Shown here: positions 11,785-22,890 of the stretch, piece by piece
Numbering within the stretch: position 1 is the first letter of the stretch
Layout: the number at the start of each line of letters is the position of its first letter
DNA from: Ahaetulla prasina
Taxonomy: Eukaryota > Chordata > Lepidosauria > Squamata > Colubridae
Direction: 5' to 3'
Assembly (NCBI RefSeq): GCF_028640845.1
Contig: NC_080546.1
Coordinates: 75,767,551 to 75,831,550 of the forward strand
Length of the DNA: 64,000 nucleotides
Program-made: the position numbers and the translations under genes
The notes under the pieces: generated by a model
Database searches by the model: none
What the model was told of the DNA's origin: nothing
Seen by the model: the letters and a program-made list of their open reading frames with translations, nothing else

Positions 11785-12045
11785 AGTAAATGGTGAGACT
11801 AAACCATGAATAAGCATAGATTGAATGCTTAAATGGTCCATAGAGAAGGACTAAGACAAAGCTATGTGATGTCCCCTTGCTTGTTTTAATATATATGTAT
11901 GGACTAATCTACTTTATTAAAAAAAAAGGCTTATGACATTATACGTTTGTTGGATATGAATGAATGCATATTTTTTAATGTAGGCAAAACTGTTGTTTGC
12001 AGAAAATATTAAACTATGATCAATGAAGAACATGGATCTGAACAT
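11785..12045 (+). pseudogene. Possible BovB/RTE reverse-transcriptase scrap
   Basis: Translation contains GLRQSYVMSPCLF followed by YICMD, resembling the RTE/BovB box RQGC-(V/M)-SP-LFNIYMD. It is heavily decayed and borders a GGAA microsatellite. Confidence 0.4.
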
Positions 12046-12048
12046 TAA

Positions 12049-12122
12049 AAAGGAAGGAAGGAAGGAAGGAAGGAAGGAAGGAAGGAAGGAAGGAAGGAAG
12101 GAAGGAAGGAAGGAAGGAAGGA
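12049..12122. repeat. (GGAA)n microsatellite
   Basis: About 18 uninterrupted AAGG units. The 70-codon minus-strand frame here is repeat-encoded. Confidence 0.97.
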
Positions 12123-12179
12123 AAAGCAAAATAGTTAGTTAGAGATATGTACAACCTTTACATAAGTTTGTCTTGGAAC

Positions 12180-12776
12180 TGTATTTGGAAGCTTCAAATC
12201 ATGCACAGTGAAGCATTGCAGGAAGTTAGGGTAGCAATCACTTGGATCATGTTATACCTTGGTTACCAGTATGTCTCCAATTACGATTCTAGGTTCTGGT
12301 GATGACCTTTAAATCACTTTATTACTTGAGGACAAATTCCTTATAGGGAGGAAGGAACTTGGGGAGTCGTATTTTATCCATCCTATTAAATCCATCAAGA
12401 GATCCTTGGGTCTTGTCCATTAAAGAGTTTGATCTGGTGAAACTCATAAAAATATTTTTTCTGCTATGGCATGGCACCCAGTCTCTGGAATATCAATTCC
12501 CCTGATATTATATTTCAGCCTCAACCCTGCTGGTTTTAATAGGAGATAAGAAACTTTGTTTTGCTTTTTAGCCTGATGCCTTGGCAACACGTGTGAGGCA
12601 GTTTCATAGTTAATTTGAATTTGAATAGCTAATTCGTTTTTCTGCTGTTGATTTTTTTTTTTTAGAAAAGGTGTTATCTTGTCTTTAATTGTTTTTTTTT
12701 TTAGTTGTTAACCACCCAGAGACATGTATAGGAGATGGGTCACCATATAAATTTATTAAATAAATACATAAATGTT
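12180..12776 (+). mobile_element. LINE 3' end of a second L2/CR1-type family
   Basis: The terminus TAACCACCCAGAGACATG, then GGAGATGGGTCACCATATAAATTT and an (AAAT)n tail, is a decayed version of a LINE 3' stem-loop (ACCGCCC...GGGCGG). It differs from the abundant family in this window. Only the last 120 bp are convincing; the upstream extent is a guess. Confidence 0.5.
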
Positions 12777-12779
12777 TTT

Positions 12780-14050
12780 CCTTGAGTTGTGTCCCATTAA
12801 AATTCAAGGGATGGAGCCATCAACACACTCCAGTCTCATTAGCAAAGCAATAATGAGGAGTGTGCAATTTATGTTAGTATATTTTTTCTGTCAATTAAAA
12901 GATGACAGAAATGCACATGAATACTGCCATATGGCAGAGTCCCTAAGAATGCAGTAAAAGTAGAGGAAATTTGAATAATTAAATCAACATATTTTTTTTA
13001 CAGTTTGAAGATTATATAAGATTCTGTAATAAATTGGGTGCCTGAAAAAACACTTGTCTGAAAAAAAAAACACAACTACATTTCCTATAATTTCTGACCA
13101 GCATGCCTGAGAAGCATGAGAGGATTAATTTTGAAATCTGAAGGGTGTCTTATTGGTGGAGGAATATAATTTGGATCATCATTTGTTAATAAAATCATTA
13201 TCACATGATGACACATTAATTCTATGATGAAGATACATTTTAATTAGCTTCCCTCCCTTTTCCCCCTAATTTCACCTGAAGACAGAACAATACAAAGTCC
13301 AGAGATTTATATCGCAACAGATGTTCCATGCAGTGCATAATGGTTTACTTGCAGCTGTATTTTTTTCCCTCCCAATTCTTAAATGTATATCCTTGTTTGC
13401 AGAACATCTGGTCTCCTTTTGTTCCTCTGTACCTACAAATAATAAATTGTTTGGGAAGACTTTCTTTTTTTCTCCTTTTTTTCTGTAAAGGATTCATTTA
13501 AATTCTGTTGCTTATTTTATAGCTATATATTTGAATTTCTATTAATAAACTTCTGAAATATTTGCGATCATCTTCTTTTTTAATTGAGTTTGCTTTTGGA
13601 TAAATGTATTACAAATTGGGCTTACCAGAGTACCATAAGTTCTGTAGAAACTTTACTAACATATGTAATTAATTAATATGTGTTGTAGATATCCCCAAAA
13701 CGAAATGTATAGTTATGAATCCACCCATAGTATTATTAAATATTTTAAAATAATAATGTATAGAACAATAAAATAGGCAGATGACAAGTAATCGGGTCAT
13801 ACTGTATATGAGAAGGAAAAATGAAATTAACCTCACAAATAGTCAGAAACCAAATATAATCAGTGAGAATCGAGCTCATCATTCAGTTCAGTGAAGAAGA
13901 ACAAAGAACTCACAACTACCACCTTCAGTTCAGTGATAGAATGACGAAGCAGGAATTTAGAAAGAGAAAGACATGATTCACATTACATTTTCCTTCAGCT
14001 ATCGAAGGAAAGGGCAAAATAGCAACAAAAGAATCTTGTAACAGCAAAGA
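12780..14050. other. No recognised repeat; candidate unique sequence
   Basis: No repeat family recognised. The stretch 12985-13560 has normal complexity and no open frame of note, so it may be unique host sequence. Confidence 0.4.
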
Positions 14051-14088
14051 AATCCAGAATTTTGGAACACACACACACAGAGACAAAC

Positions 14089-14665
14089 TGTTGTGGTCCG
14101 CCAGCAGCCTGTGGACCTGGAAGTGGAGTCAGACAGTGAGGAGGCTGGGGAAGACAATGGGCCAGTCAGGGGAAGGCCCGGATGAAGGCTCTGCATCGGA
14201 GACAGAGATGGGGCCAGGGCCATCAGGGAGCAATGCGCGGACTCTGGAGCCTCCAGAGGTGGACAGCAGAGAGACAGAGGAACAGGAGGAGCCTGTTCCT
14301 AGTGCACGCATGAGAAGGGCTGCAAGAAGGGAAGAGCAGCTGAAGAAAAAAAGACAACTCGGGAGTAAGGCCAGAAGATGATTGGCCCCTCCCATAAGGC
14401 TTAAAAGAGCAGCAAGGAGCCATTGGGTTCTTTGTAGAAAAGCAAAGTTGATTCCTGTGCTTCTTGTCAGCGTCTCTTGAACTTTGTGGGGTTTTTGCCA
14501 AGAAAAGCCTTTGGCATGTTGCCAAAGACATCAAAAGTTGGTGATAAGGCCAACAGACTGGTTATTAAGAATTTTGCTTTGGACTAATCTGAGAATGAAT
14601 TAATTCTCAGCTGTTTTAATAAAATAAGTTTGTTGAGGACTGAATTGTGTTTGGTAGTCACAACA
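14089..14665 (+). mobile_element. Solo LTR 1 (LTR retrotransposon)
   Basis: The block begins TGTTGTGGTCCG and ends TAGTCACAACA, giving short TG...CA inverted ends. It carries a TATA-like TTAAAAGAG at about 14402 and an AATAAA signal near 14620. The flanking 5-mers CAAAC (14084-14088) and CACAC (14666-14670) match at 4 of 5 positions. No gag/pol sequence adjoins, so it is a solo LTR left by recombination. Gypsy-type or endogenous-retroviral origin cannot be told from the LTR alone. Open frames inside (14091-14381) are not taken as genes. Confidence 0.75.
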
Positions 14666-14670
14666 CACAC

Positions 14671-14905
14671 AGATAGAATAGAATATAATTTTTTATATTC
14701 TATTCTAAGTGTGATTGGACACACAAGGAATTTGTCTTGGTGCATATGCTCTCAGTGTACATAAAAGAAAATATACATTAATCAAGAGATATATACACAG
14801 AGAGAGATATGAGAAGAAGAGAGACAACACATAAGAAGCAACTTTTTGCATAGACAATGTTGAATTAAGATTACAGAATAAAATAGAGAGGTAGTTTTTG
14901 GATAG
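14671..14905 (-). mobile_element. Snake1-type CR1/L3 LINE 3' end, decayed
   Basis: The minus-strand 3' end is present (AAGTGTGATTGGACACACAA then TTGTCTTGGTGCATATG) with only a few AGAAT tail units; the usual TTGGCC before it is replaced by an ATTCTATTCT piece. The 5' side is unrecognisable before LTR 2. Confidence 0.7.
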
Positions 14906-14916
14906 AAGAAAGGTGG

Positions 14917-15527
14917 TGTCGTGTCCCCCTCCCCCTCCGATGACTAGGGGTCTAGGAAGTCCGTATCAAGCATGGCCACGAAGCCTCTGCAGCTTTGCCA
15001 AATTCCTTTCAGTTTTCTCAGGGCAGGCAGGAATCCAAGTTGTGACTTCAGCAAACTAGATGAGACTTTGCTTGACTCAAGGAATGCCAAAAGCAGGTCC
15101 TTTATATAGGCAGTGGGGTGTGGCTCCATGACTCAGCATTTATCCAGGCCTGCCCCTCCCTTCCTTCTGCTGATGTCGCCTCTCAGATCTCCGGAAGCGA
15201 TGATCCTCCCACTTTGAATTCCCTTCAGCTGTCTCTACTGTTGGCATCTGAGAAAGGGAGGGATCAGAGGGAGCAGGTCCGGGTAATTGCACCACTTGGC
15301 TGACTTCCTGCTCTGACGGCTGCATCGAAGGAACACACACTCTATGAGTAAGCTGTCTTGGGCTTATCTGTTCATTCCTGACATCCTGTCTGGGCATGGG
15401 GCCAGGGCCGGGGGCTGGAGGAATGACAGGCCATTCATCTTCGTTATCAGACTCAGAGTCTGATAGCAGACCCGGAATGAGACGGGAGGGGCCCAGCTGA
15501 GGAGAGGAGGGAGGACGAGGCACAACA
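14917..15527 (-). mobile_element. Solo LTR 2, perfect 5-bp TSD
   Basis: On the minus strand it starts TGTTGTGCCTCGTCC and ends GGACACGACA, and is flanked by identical GGTGG 5-mers (14912-14916 and 15528-15532). A TATA box (CTATATAAAGG on the minus strand, about 15100) is present. There is no internal region, so this is a solo LTR of an LTR retrotransposon or endogenous retrovirus. Both it and LTR 1 start TGTTGTG but the bodies differ. Confidence 0.88.
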
Positions 15528-15708
15528 GGTGGTGAATAAAGATGGGTGTTAATGCATACATTTCTTATCATTTAAGGAAGAGTGGTTGACTCATTGAAAG
15601 GTATATATCTATTGCTTAACAATAGGGATTGCCCAGAAAGAATTCATGGCTCATAACATTGTTTTTTGCAGTTACCCTTCTGTTAGCTTTGCCAGACTCG
15701 GCTATGAC

Positions 15709-16456
15709 AGGAGCTTCTGGTGGCACAGTGGTTAGAATGTAGTATTGCAGGCTGACTCTGCTGACTGCCAGGAGTTCGATCCTCACTGGCTCATGGTTGA
15801 CTCGGCCGTTTATTCTTCCAAGGTCAGTAAAATGTGGAGCCACATTGTTGGGTGCAATATTCTGACTCTGTAAACCAGTAGTAGTCAACCTGGTCCCTAC
15901 CGCCCACTAGTGGGCGTTTCAGTTTTCATGGTGGGCAGTAGGGGTTTTGTCCGATACTGAAACACTTTCCCTTTTTTTAATTTAATTGACTTTTCAAAAA
16001 AAATTCATAGCATTATTTAAAAACATTTTCATTAAATTTTCATAAAATTCCCTGTGACAATTTAAATTTCTGAAAATATACTATTTGTATCGCCTGCGCA
16101 TAAGTTTAGTTCATGTTACATAAGTGAAACTAAATGGCGCTATAGTGCAACCGCAAACAAAAGAGCCTCATCCCAGGATAGCTCGTGCATCTCCCCACAC
16201 ACCACCCAGCTGTAACAGACCAGCAGAGCTGGTAGCTGGTGCCCCCCCCCAAGCCCAATCCACGATGCACACAAGGCATACGCAGATGACAATACACAGC
16301 GCATTACTGTGGAATTATGGGCGGTTAGAAAATTTTACTACTAACAGAGATACAAAAGTGGGCGGTAGGTATAAAAAGGTTGACTACCCCTGCTGTAAAC
16401 TGTTTAAAGAGTGGTTGTAAAGCACTATGAAATGGTATATAAGTCTAAGTGCTATT
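15709..16456 (+). mobile_element. tRNA-derived SINE, split by a hAT element
   Basis: A tRNA-like head with A-box region TGGCACAGTGGTTAGAATG and B-box region AGTTCGATCC is followed by a body (GGTTGACTCGGCC, then AGGTCAGTAAAATGTGGAG). The 3' part GTAAAGCACTATGAAATGG, then TATATAAGTCTAAGTGCTATT, resumes after the hAT insertion. The GCTATT tail is itself split by LTR 3 and continues at 17090-17103. Confidence 0.85.
15887..16394. mobile_element. Non-autonomous hAT element (CCGCCCAC family), 8-bp TSD
   Basis: Left end CAGTAGTAGTCAACCTGG and right end GGTTGACTACCCCTG are inverted repeats, each followed inward by the CCGCCCACT block. The SINE sequence CTGTAAAC is duplicated at both borders, the 8-bp signature of hAT. 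About 508 bp, no transposase. It resembles hAT families reported as horizontally transferred in tetrapods (the SPIN/OC1 group), but that assignment is from memory. Confidence 0.9.
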
Positions 16457-17089
16457 TGTCATGTCCCTGTGGCAGGGGAAATAGAAGGGGAAGAGAAATG
16501 GCCGACAGAGAGTGAGAGAGTGGATCCATTGGCTGTGGGGAAAAACTGGGGAAGAGCAGGGGAGAGGTAGAACAAGGGAGAGGGGATTCAGATGAAGACC
16601 AAGGTCCACCCCCTTCTCATCCTAGGCAGCACAGGGAGGAATGGAGAAGAGAGCAACGTGGGTTGCGTGGCTTACAATGGAGGAAAGGGACCCAATCCCC
16701 TTTACAAGACACAGTGCTGCTGGAGTTTAAAAGGAAAGGCAAATGGGAGGGGCATTTGTCAGGAACAAACACTGAGTTTATCTGGTGTTTCTTTGAATCC
16801 TGGCATCCTCCCAACTGGTTTGATTTATTGCAGTGCTACTTTACTTGTGGAATTCCTTATTTTGCTTGTCCTGCTGGATTAATTACTTTGCCTTGCCTTT
16901 GGATTTTTTGTTAGAAGTTTTCTGCTTACAACATTTGGGACTGAAGTATTGCCAGCCAAAGGTTGATGGACGAGTTCTCTCCAGGCCGAAGAGTTGAAAG
17001 GAACATTGGGAGCACAGTTGGTGACAATAAAGGGACTCATATCAGTTCTCTGGCCGTGTTGCCTTTGCGTCATGCCCTGGGTCATCACA
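16457..17089 (+). mobile_element. Solo LTR 3, perfect 5-bp TSD
   Basis: Begins TGTCATGTCCC and ends GGTCATCACA, with identical CTATT duplications at 16452-16456 and 17090-17094 made from the tail of the SINE. TATA-like TTTAAAAGG lies near 16727 and AATAAAGGG near 17027. There is no internal coding region. Confidence 0.88.
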
Positions 17090-17204
17090 CTATTGCTATT
17101 TTTCTCACAATCATAATTGGGACCATAATTTCAACCAATAAGCTATGCGGCCATTAATCAAATCAACATACAGGCAGAGATGATTGGACTACTGTATTTA
17201 TGTA

Positions 17205-17502
17205 GTTGTTAAATGAATTGTGTGATTGTTAAGTGAATCACATGGTCATTAAGCAAATCTGGTTCTCCCAACTGATTTTGCTTCCTGAAAGCTGGCTAAG
17301 AAGGTTGCAAATCACAATCATGGGGCCACAAGACACTGCGATGGTTGTAAATGGAAGCTGGTTGCAAGTGTCTGAATTTTGCGATCACATGACTGTAGGG
17401 GGGTATTGCAACTTTCAGGGTGGGTTGTAAGTCACTTTTCCTGAGGTCATCGTAACTTAGAACTATTGTTAAATGAGCAATCATAACTCAAAAACTATCT
17501 GT
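17205..17502. mobile_element. DNA-transposon-derived repeat (GTTAAATGA / GGTTGTAA family)
   Basis: Contains GTTAAATGAATTGTGTGATTG, GGTTGCAAATCACAATCATG and the end-like GTTGTAAGTCACTTTT, which I recognise as a common squamate interspersed repeat with inverted ends. Termini and duplication were not resolved, so the class (possibly TA-inserting) is uncertain. Confidence 0.5.
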
Positions 17503-17599
17503 TGTAATTCAAATAGGATGAGTAGAGGGAGATGCCTACATAGTCTTAATTTAGAGAAATAATATCTGGATCCATTTTGCTATTAAAATTGCTGAACCC

Positions 17600-17950
17600 A
17601 AGGTCATGGAAAAGGTGTTTTTGGCTGTTTTTTGGCCCATTTTTTGGCCAGTTTTGGGCTGGTTTTTGATCCATTTTCAGGCTGTTTTTCATGCCTGAGA
17701 AACAGCCTGAAAGCATCCAAAAAACATCCTGAAAATGGCCTGAAAAAAGGCCCCCAAACAGCCCCAAAATGGCCTTTTTTGGGCCATTTTTCAGGCTGGT
17801 TTTGACCATTTTTTGACTATTTTCAGGCCATTTTGGGGCCATTTTCAGACTGTTTTTTCAGGCCCAAAATGGCCTATAATGGACAAAAAAACAGCTTGAA
17901 AAACGGCCTGAAAATGCCCTGAAAATGGCACAAAAATGGGCAGGGGCGGG
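17600..17950. repeat. Degenerate GGCC-ATTTT-CAGG array
   Basis: Short motifs such as GGCCATTTT, CAGGCTG and their complements (AAAATGGCC, CAGCCTG) alternate in both orientations about every 15-25 bp. The array can therefore fold on itself at many scales. It leaves open frames on the minus strand that are repeat artefacts. Confidence 0.8.
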
Positions 17951-17956
17951 ACCAGC

Positions 17957-18120
17957 CAGTGGTGGGAATAGTCCCAACCGACTGAACCTCTGCCTTTGAG
18001 ACAAGTGGCTGGGAGGCGGGGCTGGGTGTGATGAGTGACATCACCCACCCAGACACATGACCAACCAGCCATGCCTACACAGCCAGAGAACCAGTTGTTA
18101 AGTTGTTCAAGTCCCACCAC
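17957..18120. mobile_element. hAT-like element end, no matching TSD seen
   Basis: Begins CAGTGGTGGGAATAG and ends CAAGTCCCACCACTG, matching the hAT termini used elsewhere in the window. The flanking 8-mers do not match, so it may be a remnant or part of a larger composite with the array to its left. Confidence 0.55.
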
Positions 18121-18124
18121 TGGT

Positions 18125-19265
18125 TATCAGGTATCCCACTTCAAATTGGGATCCTTTTCTAACTGCCAAATTCCTCCATAAGGTTCTCAAGTTTACCTTA
18201 AAAGGATGTCCCCCCCACCCTGCAATGAGTGGTTCTTATCTGTCTACTTGAGTAGAGTATTACATTTGCACAATTATTAAATCAAATTGGGGAAATAATT
18301 TAAAAGAGGGAGCAAATCAGATGATAAAAGCAGCATACATTTCACACCTCTGAGGTATTTTTTTTTTTTACAAACCATCCATTCTGAAGAACCCAAATAA
18401 CAATTCTGTTGATTTGCTTTATAAGCAACTCACGCAGACACTGCAGATAGGATACTGAAATATCTACATTAATGTGTTGCTTTTGTCACATTGTATTATT
18501 AAAGATTGTTTAATTGTTTGACAGGTTCAAGATGAATAGCCAGATAAACCTTTAGTAACTGGATTAAATCTAGCAGAGGGCTAGATGTGTTGTACACATA
18601 GGTTACATTATATATGTATAATATGTAGGTCATATTGTAGATATATTGATTCAGACATGAGCCATAAAAAACCAGTCTGATAAATATGCATTAAAACATT
18701 AAAACAATAGAAAGAAATATAAATTGTGATAAGTAATGTAGCAGAATTTCAAATTACCATTATATATGTGAATTTAGGTCAGAATAATTATTATACATAT
18801 TATTACTAGATGAAAAATAACATAGACGTATTGGTTCACCAGAGGAAGAAAAATCCACAGCTGTATTTTATCAGTGACAAAAAGAAATGCCTAAATATTG
18901 ACATTTTCAGATTCTTTTGTCTGAGATGATGTCATAAAACTCTTGAAATGGAGAAGTAGCAAGGAAGTCTAAAATTTAGGTCAGATGTTACAATTATGTG
19001 ATCTGCAGTTTTAATTCAACCTTGAAATGCAAACTGTAGATCAAGTACATTTGTAAATAGTATTGTAATTAGTATCAGCAAACATTCAGAGATATAGAAG
19101 AGGATGGCTTTATACATCCTTGAAAAATTAATACCATTGGTTCCAATTGTTTTATTTCAAATGCCAAAAAAATACCCCCAATAACCAGAGTGAGATTAGA
19201 AGTAAACTTTGCAATCTTTATAGCAGCAAAACCAGAAAAAGAATTTGAAATTTTGCTCATTTCCC
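18125..19265. other. No recognised feature
   Basis: AT-rich sequence with no recognised gene or repeat family. Confidence 0.5.
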
Positions 19266-19274
19266 TATTGAGAG

Positions 19275-19575
19275 ATAGAATAGAATAGAATAGAATAGAA
19301 TAGAATAGAATAGAATAGAATAGAATAGAATAGAATAGAATAGAATAGAACAGAATAGAACAGAATAGAATAGAATTTTTTATTGGCCAAGTGTGTTTGG
19401 ACACACAAGGAATTTGTCTTGGTGCATACGTTCTCAGTGTACATTAAAAAAAAGATACCTTCATCAAGGTACAACACTTACAACGCTTAATGATAGTCAT
19501 AGGGTACAAATTTAACATTTAATGATACAACACTTAATGATAGTCATAGGGTACAAATAAGCAATCAGGAATTTA
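19275..19575 (-). mobile_element. Snake1-type CR1/L3 LINE 3' end with (AGAAT)n tail
   Basis: The tail of about 20 AGAAT units (19276-19377, with two AGAAC variants) directly abuts the LINE 3' end TTTTTTATTGGCCAAGTGTG. The 3' untranslated region follows, with an internal repeat (ACAACACTTAATGATAGTC and its partner, about 19467-19558). Confidence 0.9.
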
Positions 19576-19579
19576 GATA

Positions 19580-21555
19580 AATTATATTACCAAATTTGTA
19601 AATTACCAGGTTTCCACCTATAAGTTCATTTGCACAATGTTTCCCAAACTGTTGGAGAAAAAAACAAGGACACCATTGTATGAAGCAAATACTGATTTAT
19701 TGACAGATAGCCACCAGAGGCCAATGGGTATGCCAGGAGAAGTTGAGTCCCCTTTATCAATATATGAAAATAATACCTTTCATTTGATTAGTTGCATTAC
19801 AATTAATCAGAAAATATAGGTCACTTTGTTAATAAAATTGATAAAAAATTAACATTATTAATTAGGTTAAAGTTTATGCATAGAAAATATTCAAGAAGGA
19901 ATAGGTTGGATGCTATTATTCCCCCCTACACATTACTGAAACAATTGACCTTAGAATTGGCCATTACTTTATTTTTCCCTTAACCACAATCTGAAAAACC
20001 TCGGTTCCCAGAGGTAGCCATTAGCATTTTCCAGCTGTCTAATTCATTCCTTGTGGCCATATGGCATTCTTTTAGTTAACACTTTCACTTATCTTATTAG
20101 GGCATTGTGACTTAAAGCTTAGCTATGTATTCCAAGTGCTGAGTTTACAGTGAGGTTTATTAAATCATCCACTAATTTGTAAACATACATTTTAAACACA
20201 AAATGTGAGATTGAGCCACAATTTCCTAATATTTCTCCTTCTTGATACGTTTCAATCTTTGCAACTTTCTAGTGTGTCCATTTACAAGTTTATTTGCATG
20301 CTTTTTGTTATCTTAAGAGTAGATTCTTGTGAAATCGGTTGCCTGGGAAAGTACCTAGTATAATATGAACACCTGGAGCTATTCTTGACTGACTGATGTG
20401 TTACAGATCTCATAAACTCACCATATAACTTTTATTCCCAAAGTTAGCCAAATAATACTCCTTATCGTTCTTAACGCCAACATGAAAATATTCAAGGAGA
20501 ATATTCAAGAATACTCAAAGAGGGAAAATGATGAAAACAATGTGACACTATGATGTCCTCTTTTTATGCACATATGAAAAGGAGCTTGTGTAGTGATGAT
20601 CCAAACTTGCTTTTGTTTGTTTGATAACAATGGATATTGTAGATTTCTCTGTAATATTCCAATATCATATCATTTTGAAACAGTTAATAAAACTATTATT
20701 TAGTTCATGTTGTTTTTCAAGTTAGAATCAACAAACGTATTTCTTTGTCTTTGGTGTAGATCAAAAAATACTTTTTTTTTTCTTTTTTAAGAAAAGAATC
20801 TTATTGTAACCATTAGGAAATAACTATGAATTTGCTAAGTGCTAAGTCCTCATAAAGCTAGTCCTATTTTTGGTTCCTTTTTGTGCCTGCTAACTAGAAT
20901 ATCAAGCTCTCACATCTACCTGAGAATGATAAACAAATGAAATCTTTGTTTCAGTCTAATAGACTTTGTCTTAAGTCTGAAACAAGTTATTAGTTATCTT
21001 CTGTTCCAAGATATTCATCTCTATTCATCTTTGCTAATAAGTTTTTTTTTTCTTGCACACTTAATCTTCATTGACTTCTTTGTTGACCTCTTTCTTTTTC
21101 TGCTCTTTTTTTCTGAAGGTTTTTGTTATTCTTAAGTTTAAGATAATCAGAAACTCTTTCATTCCTTCCACTTGTGCACATAAATGCTATTTTGGATGCA
21201 TAACAATGACCTCTTAGAGAATAAGTTGCAAATATTGTTCTTCTTTGTGTCAGAGGCTCACTCACTTGGCCTTTGAGTGGAAAGCCAAGGACAGCACTGA
21301 GGGAAGTATTGAGAGAAAAACTAAGTAGAACACAATTAAAATTCAGATCAATTTAAAATTAAGTCAATAAAACATAACATTCAAGATGCATAGAAATGGC
21401 CTTCTGAAATTTTCTTTCAAATTTGCTGTGGAAAAATTTGGATGGAAAATTTCTTCAGATTTTTCTCCAGTAGAAGAAGAGGTTCTCTAAGAATTTCTTA
21501 AGGACAGAATTTCACCATTGTCAAATCACTGCCTTAGCATTCTCTCAGAGATCGG
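19580..21555. other. No recognised feature
   Basis: About 2 kb without recognised repeats or plausible exons. This is one of the longest stretches that may be unique host DNA. Confidence 0.45.
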
Positions 21556-21563
21556 ATCAGTGA

Positions 21564-21883
21564 CAGTCGTGGGATTTTATTTTTTTTTTACTACCGGTTC
21601 TGTGGGCGTGGCTTGGTGGTCATGGCATAGCTTTGTGGTCATGGCATAGCTTTGTGGGCGTGGCTTTGTTGGAATGGCAGGGGGAGGATACTGTAAAATC
21701 TCCATTCCCTCCCCACTCCAGGTGCAAAATCCCAATTTCCTTCTGATCACCTGGGACTCAGGAGGCAGAGAATAGATGTGGGTGGGGCCAGTCAGAGGTG
21801 GTATTTACCGGTTCTCTGAACTACTCAAAATTTCCGCTACCAGTTCTCCAGAACTGTTCAGAACCTGCTGAATACCACCTCTG
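21564..21883. mobile_element. Non-autonomous hAT element (ACCGGTT family)
   Basis: Begins CAGTCGTGGGATTTT and ends GAATACCACCTCTG. The 8-bp flanks ATCAGTGA (21556-21563) and ATCAGTGG (21884-21891) differ at one base. The interior CTACCGGTTCTGTGGGCGTG matches the element at 4 kb. Confidence 0.88.
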
Positions 21884-21894
21884 ATCAGTGGCAA

Positions 21895-22172
21895 TTCTCT
21901 TCAATTTCAAAAAGAAGCCAGCCTTCAGGGTTTAATGTATGTATTTTGTTCCTTCCTCTAGTAGGAATATATGCACAGGTTTGGTTGCTCAGCTGTGCAT
22001 TTGCTATATGTTTCTACATTCTGCTTGAATCTTACTACTGTTCTTGAAGTTGGTTATGGCTGAAATGGCAGTAAGCCTGGCAAACTAGGTTAGACTAGTC
22101 CTGAGATACAGAATATAGGCAGACTTTCTCATCCTGATGCATTCCAAAGATATGGTGTGTTGGGAAATGTAT
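21895..22172. other. No recognised feature
   Basis: Unrecognised sequence between two hAT elements. Confidence 0.4.
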
Positions 22173-22180
22173 ATCCAATA

Positions 22181-22365
22181 CAGAGGTGGTATTCAAGCAG
22201 TTCAGACCAGTTCAGACGAACTGAGAGCAGAAATCATGGGTGGGCCTGTCCACCTGCCCCTGCTCTATGCCATCCTATTTAGGCATGTTTTTGAGGCCTG
22301 GCACATGCACAGAAGGCATGCATGGGTGGCGAACCGGTGGTAACAAAATGTGAAACCCACCGCTG
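22181..22365. mobile_element. Short hAT element
   Basis: Begins CAGAGGTGGTATTCAAG and ends GAAACCCACCGCTG. The flanks ATCCAATA (22173-22180) and ATCCAACA (22366-22373) match at 7 of 8 bases. At 185 bp it is a miniature member. Confidence 0.85.
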
Positions 22366-22796
22366 ATCCAACATGTGTTAAATGTGTTCTTTTGAGGCTC
22401 TATAGAAAACCAACGCCTTATACTATAGTTACTGTGCATGAATGGGATACAACTTGTTTTTCAACCTGCTTCCACCACCGAGAGAGGCAACATCCTCCTA
22501 TCTTTTTGTCCTGTATTTAAAGTAATGTTTTCCAGCCTATATTCCAGCCACAGTGGTCTGCCTACTGTGTTTCATTTCATTAGCTCTGCTTCAGTTGCTT
22601 ATGTGTGCTGTGGAAGGCAGAGCTCTCTTTTCTAAGGACTGTCCACTGCCTTCCATAGCCATTTTTATCCAGAGCTGCTGGGTTTGACTATGCCTTTTTA
22701 AAGAGAAAGTCCCACATACAACCGTTTTCAGGGCAAGTGATAGCTGACCAAAGTATATTGGAACTAGTGGACTTTGCACCAACCGAGTGAAATGAT

Positions 22797-22798
<2 letters not shown>

Positions 22799-22829
<31 letters not shown>

Positions 22830-22843
22830 CATACATACATACA

Positions 22844-22879
<36 letters not shown>

Positions 22880-22890
22880 TATATATATTT
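22799..22890. repeat. (CATA)n/(TA)n compound microsatellite
   Basis: ATACAT hexamers pass into CATA tetramers and then TA dinucleotides, ending where a Penelope-like fragment begins. Confidence 0.95.

Noticed and set aside
14091..14381. 96-codon Glu/Ser-rich frame
   Set aside because: It lies wholly inside solo LTR 1, and the opposite strand is open as well because of composition.
15725..15785. tRNA gene
   Set aside because: The A- and B-box-like motifs belong to a SINE head followed by a SINE body; there is no intact tRNA cloverleaf.
17546..18120. 98- and 91-codon minus-strand frames
   Set aside because: They are open because of the GGCC/CAGG motif array; the residues follow the repeat.
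19637..19819. Short frame near a snake1-type LINE
   Set aside because: There is no recognisable domain, conserved motif or splice context.
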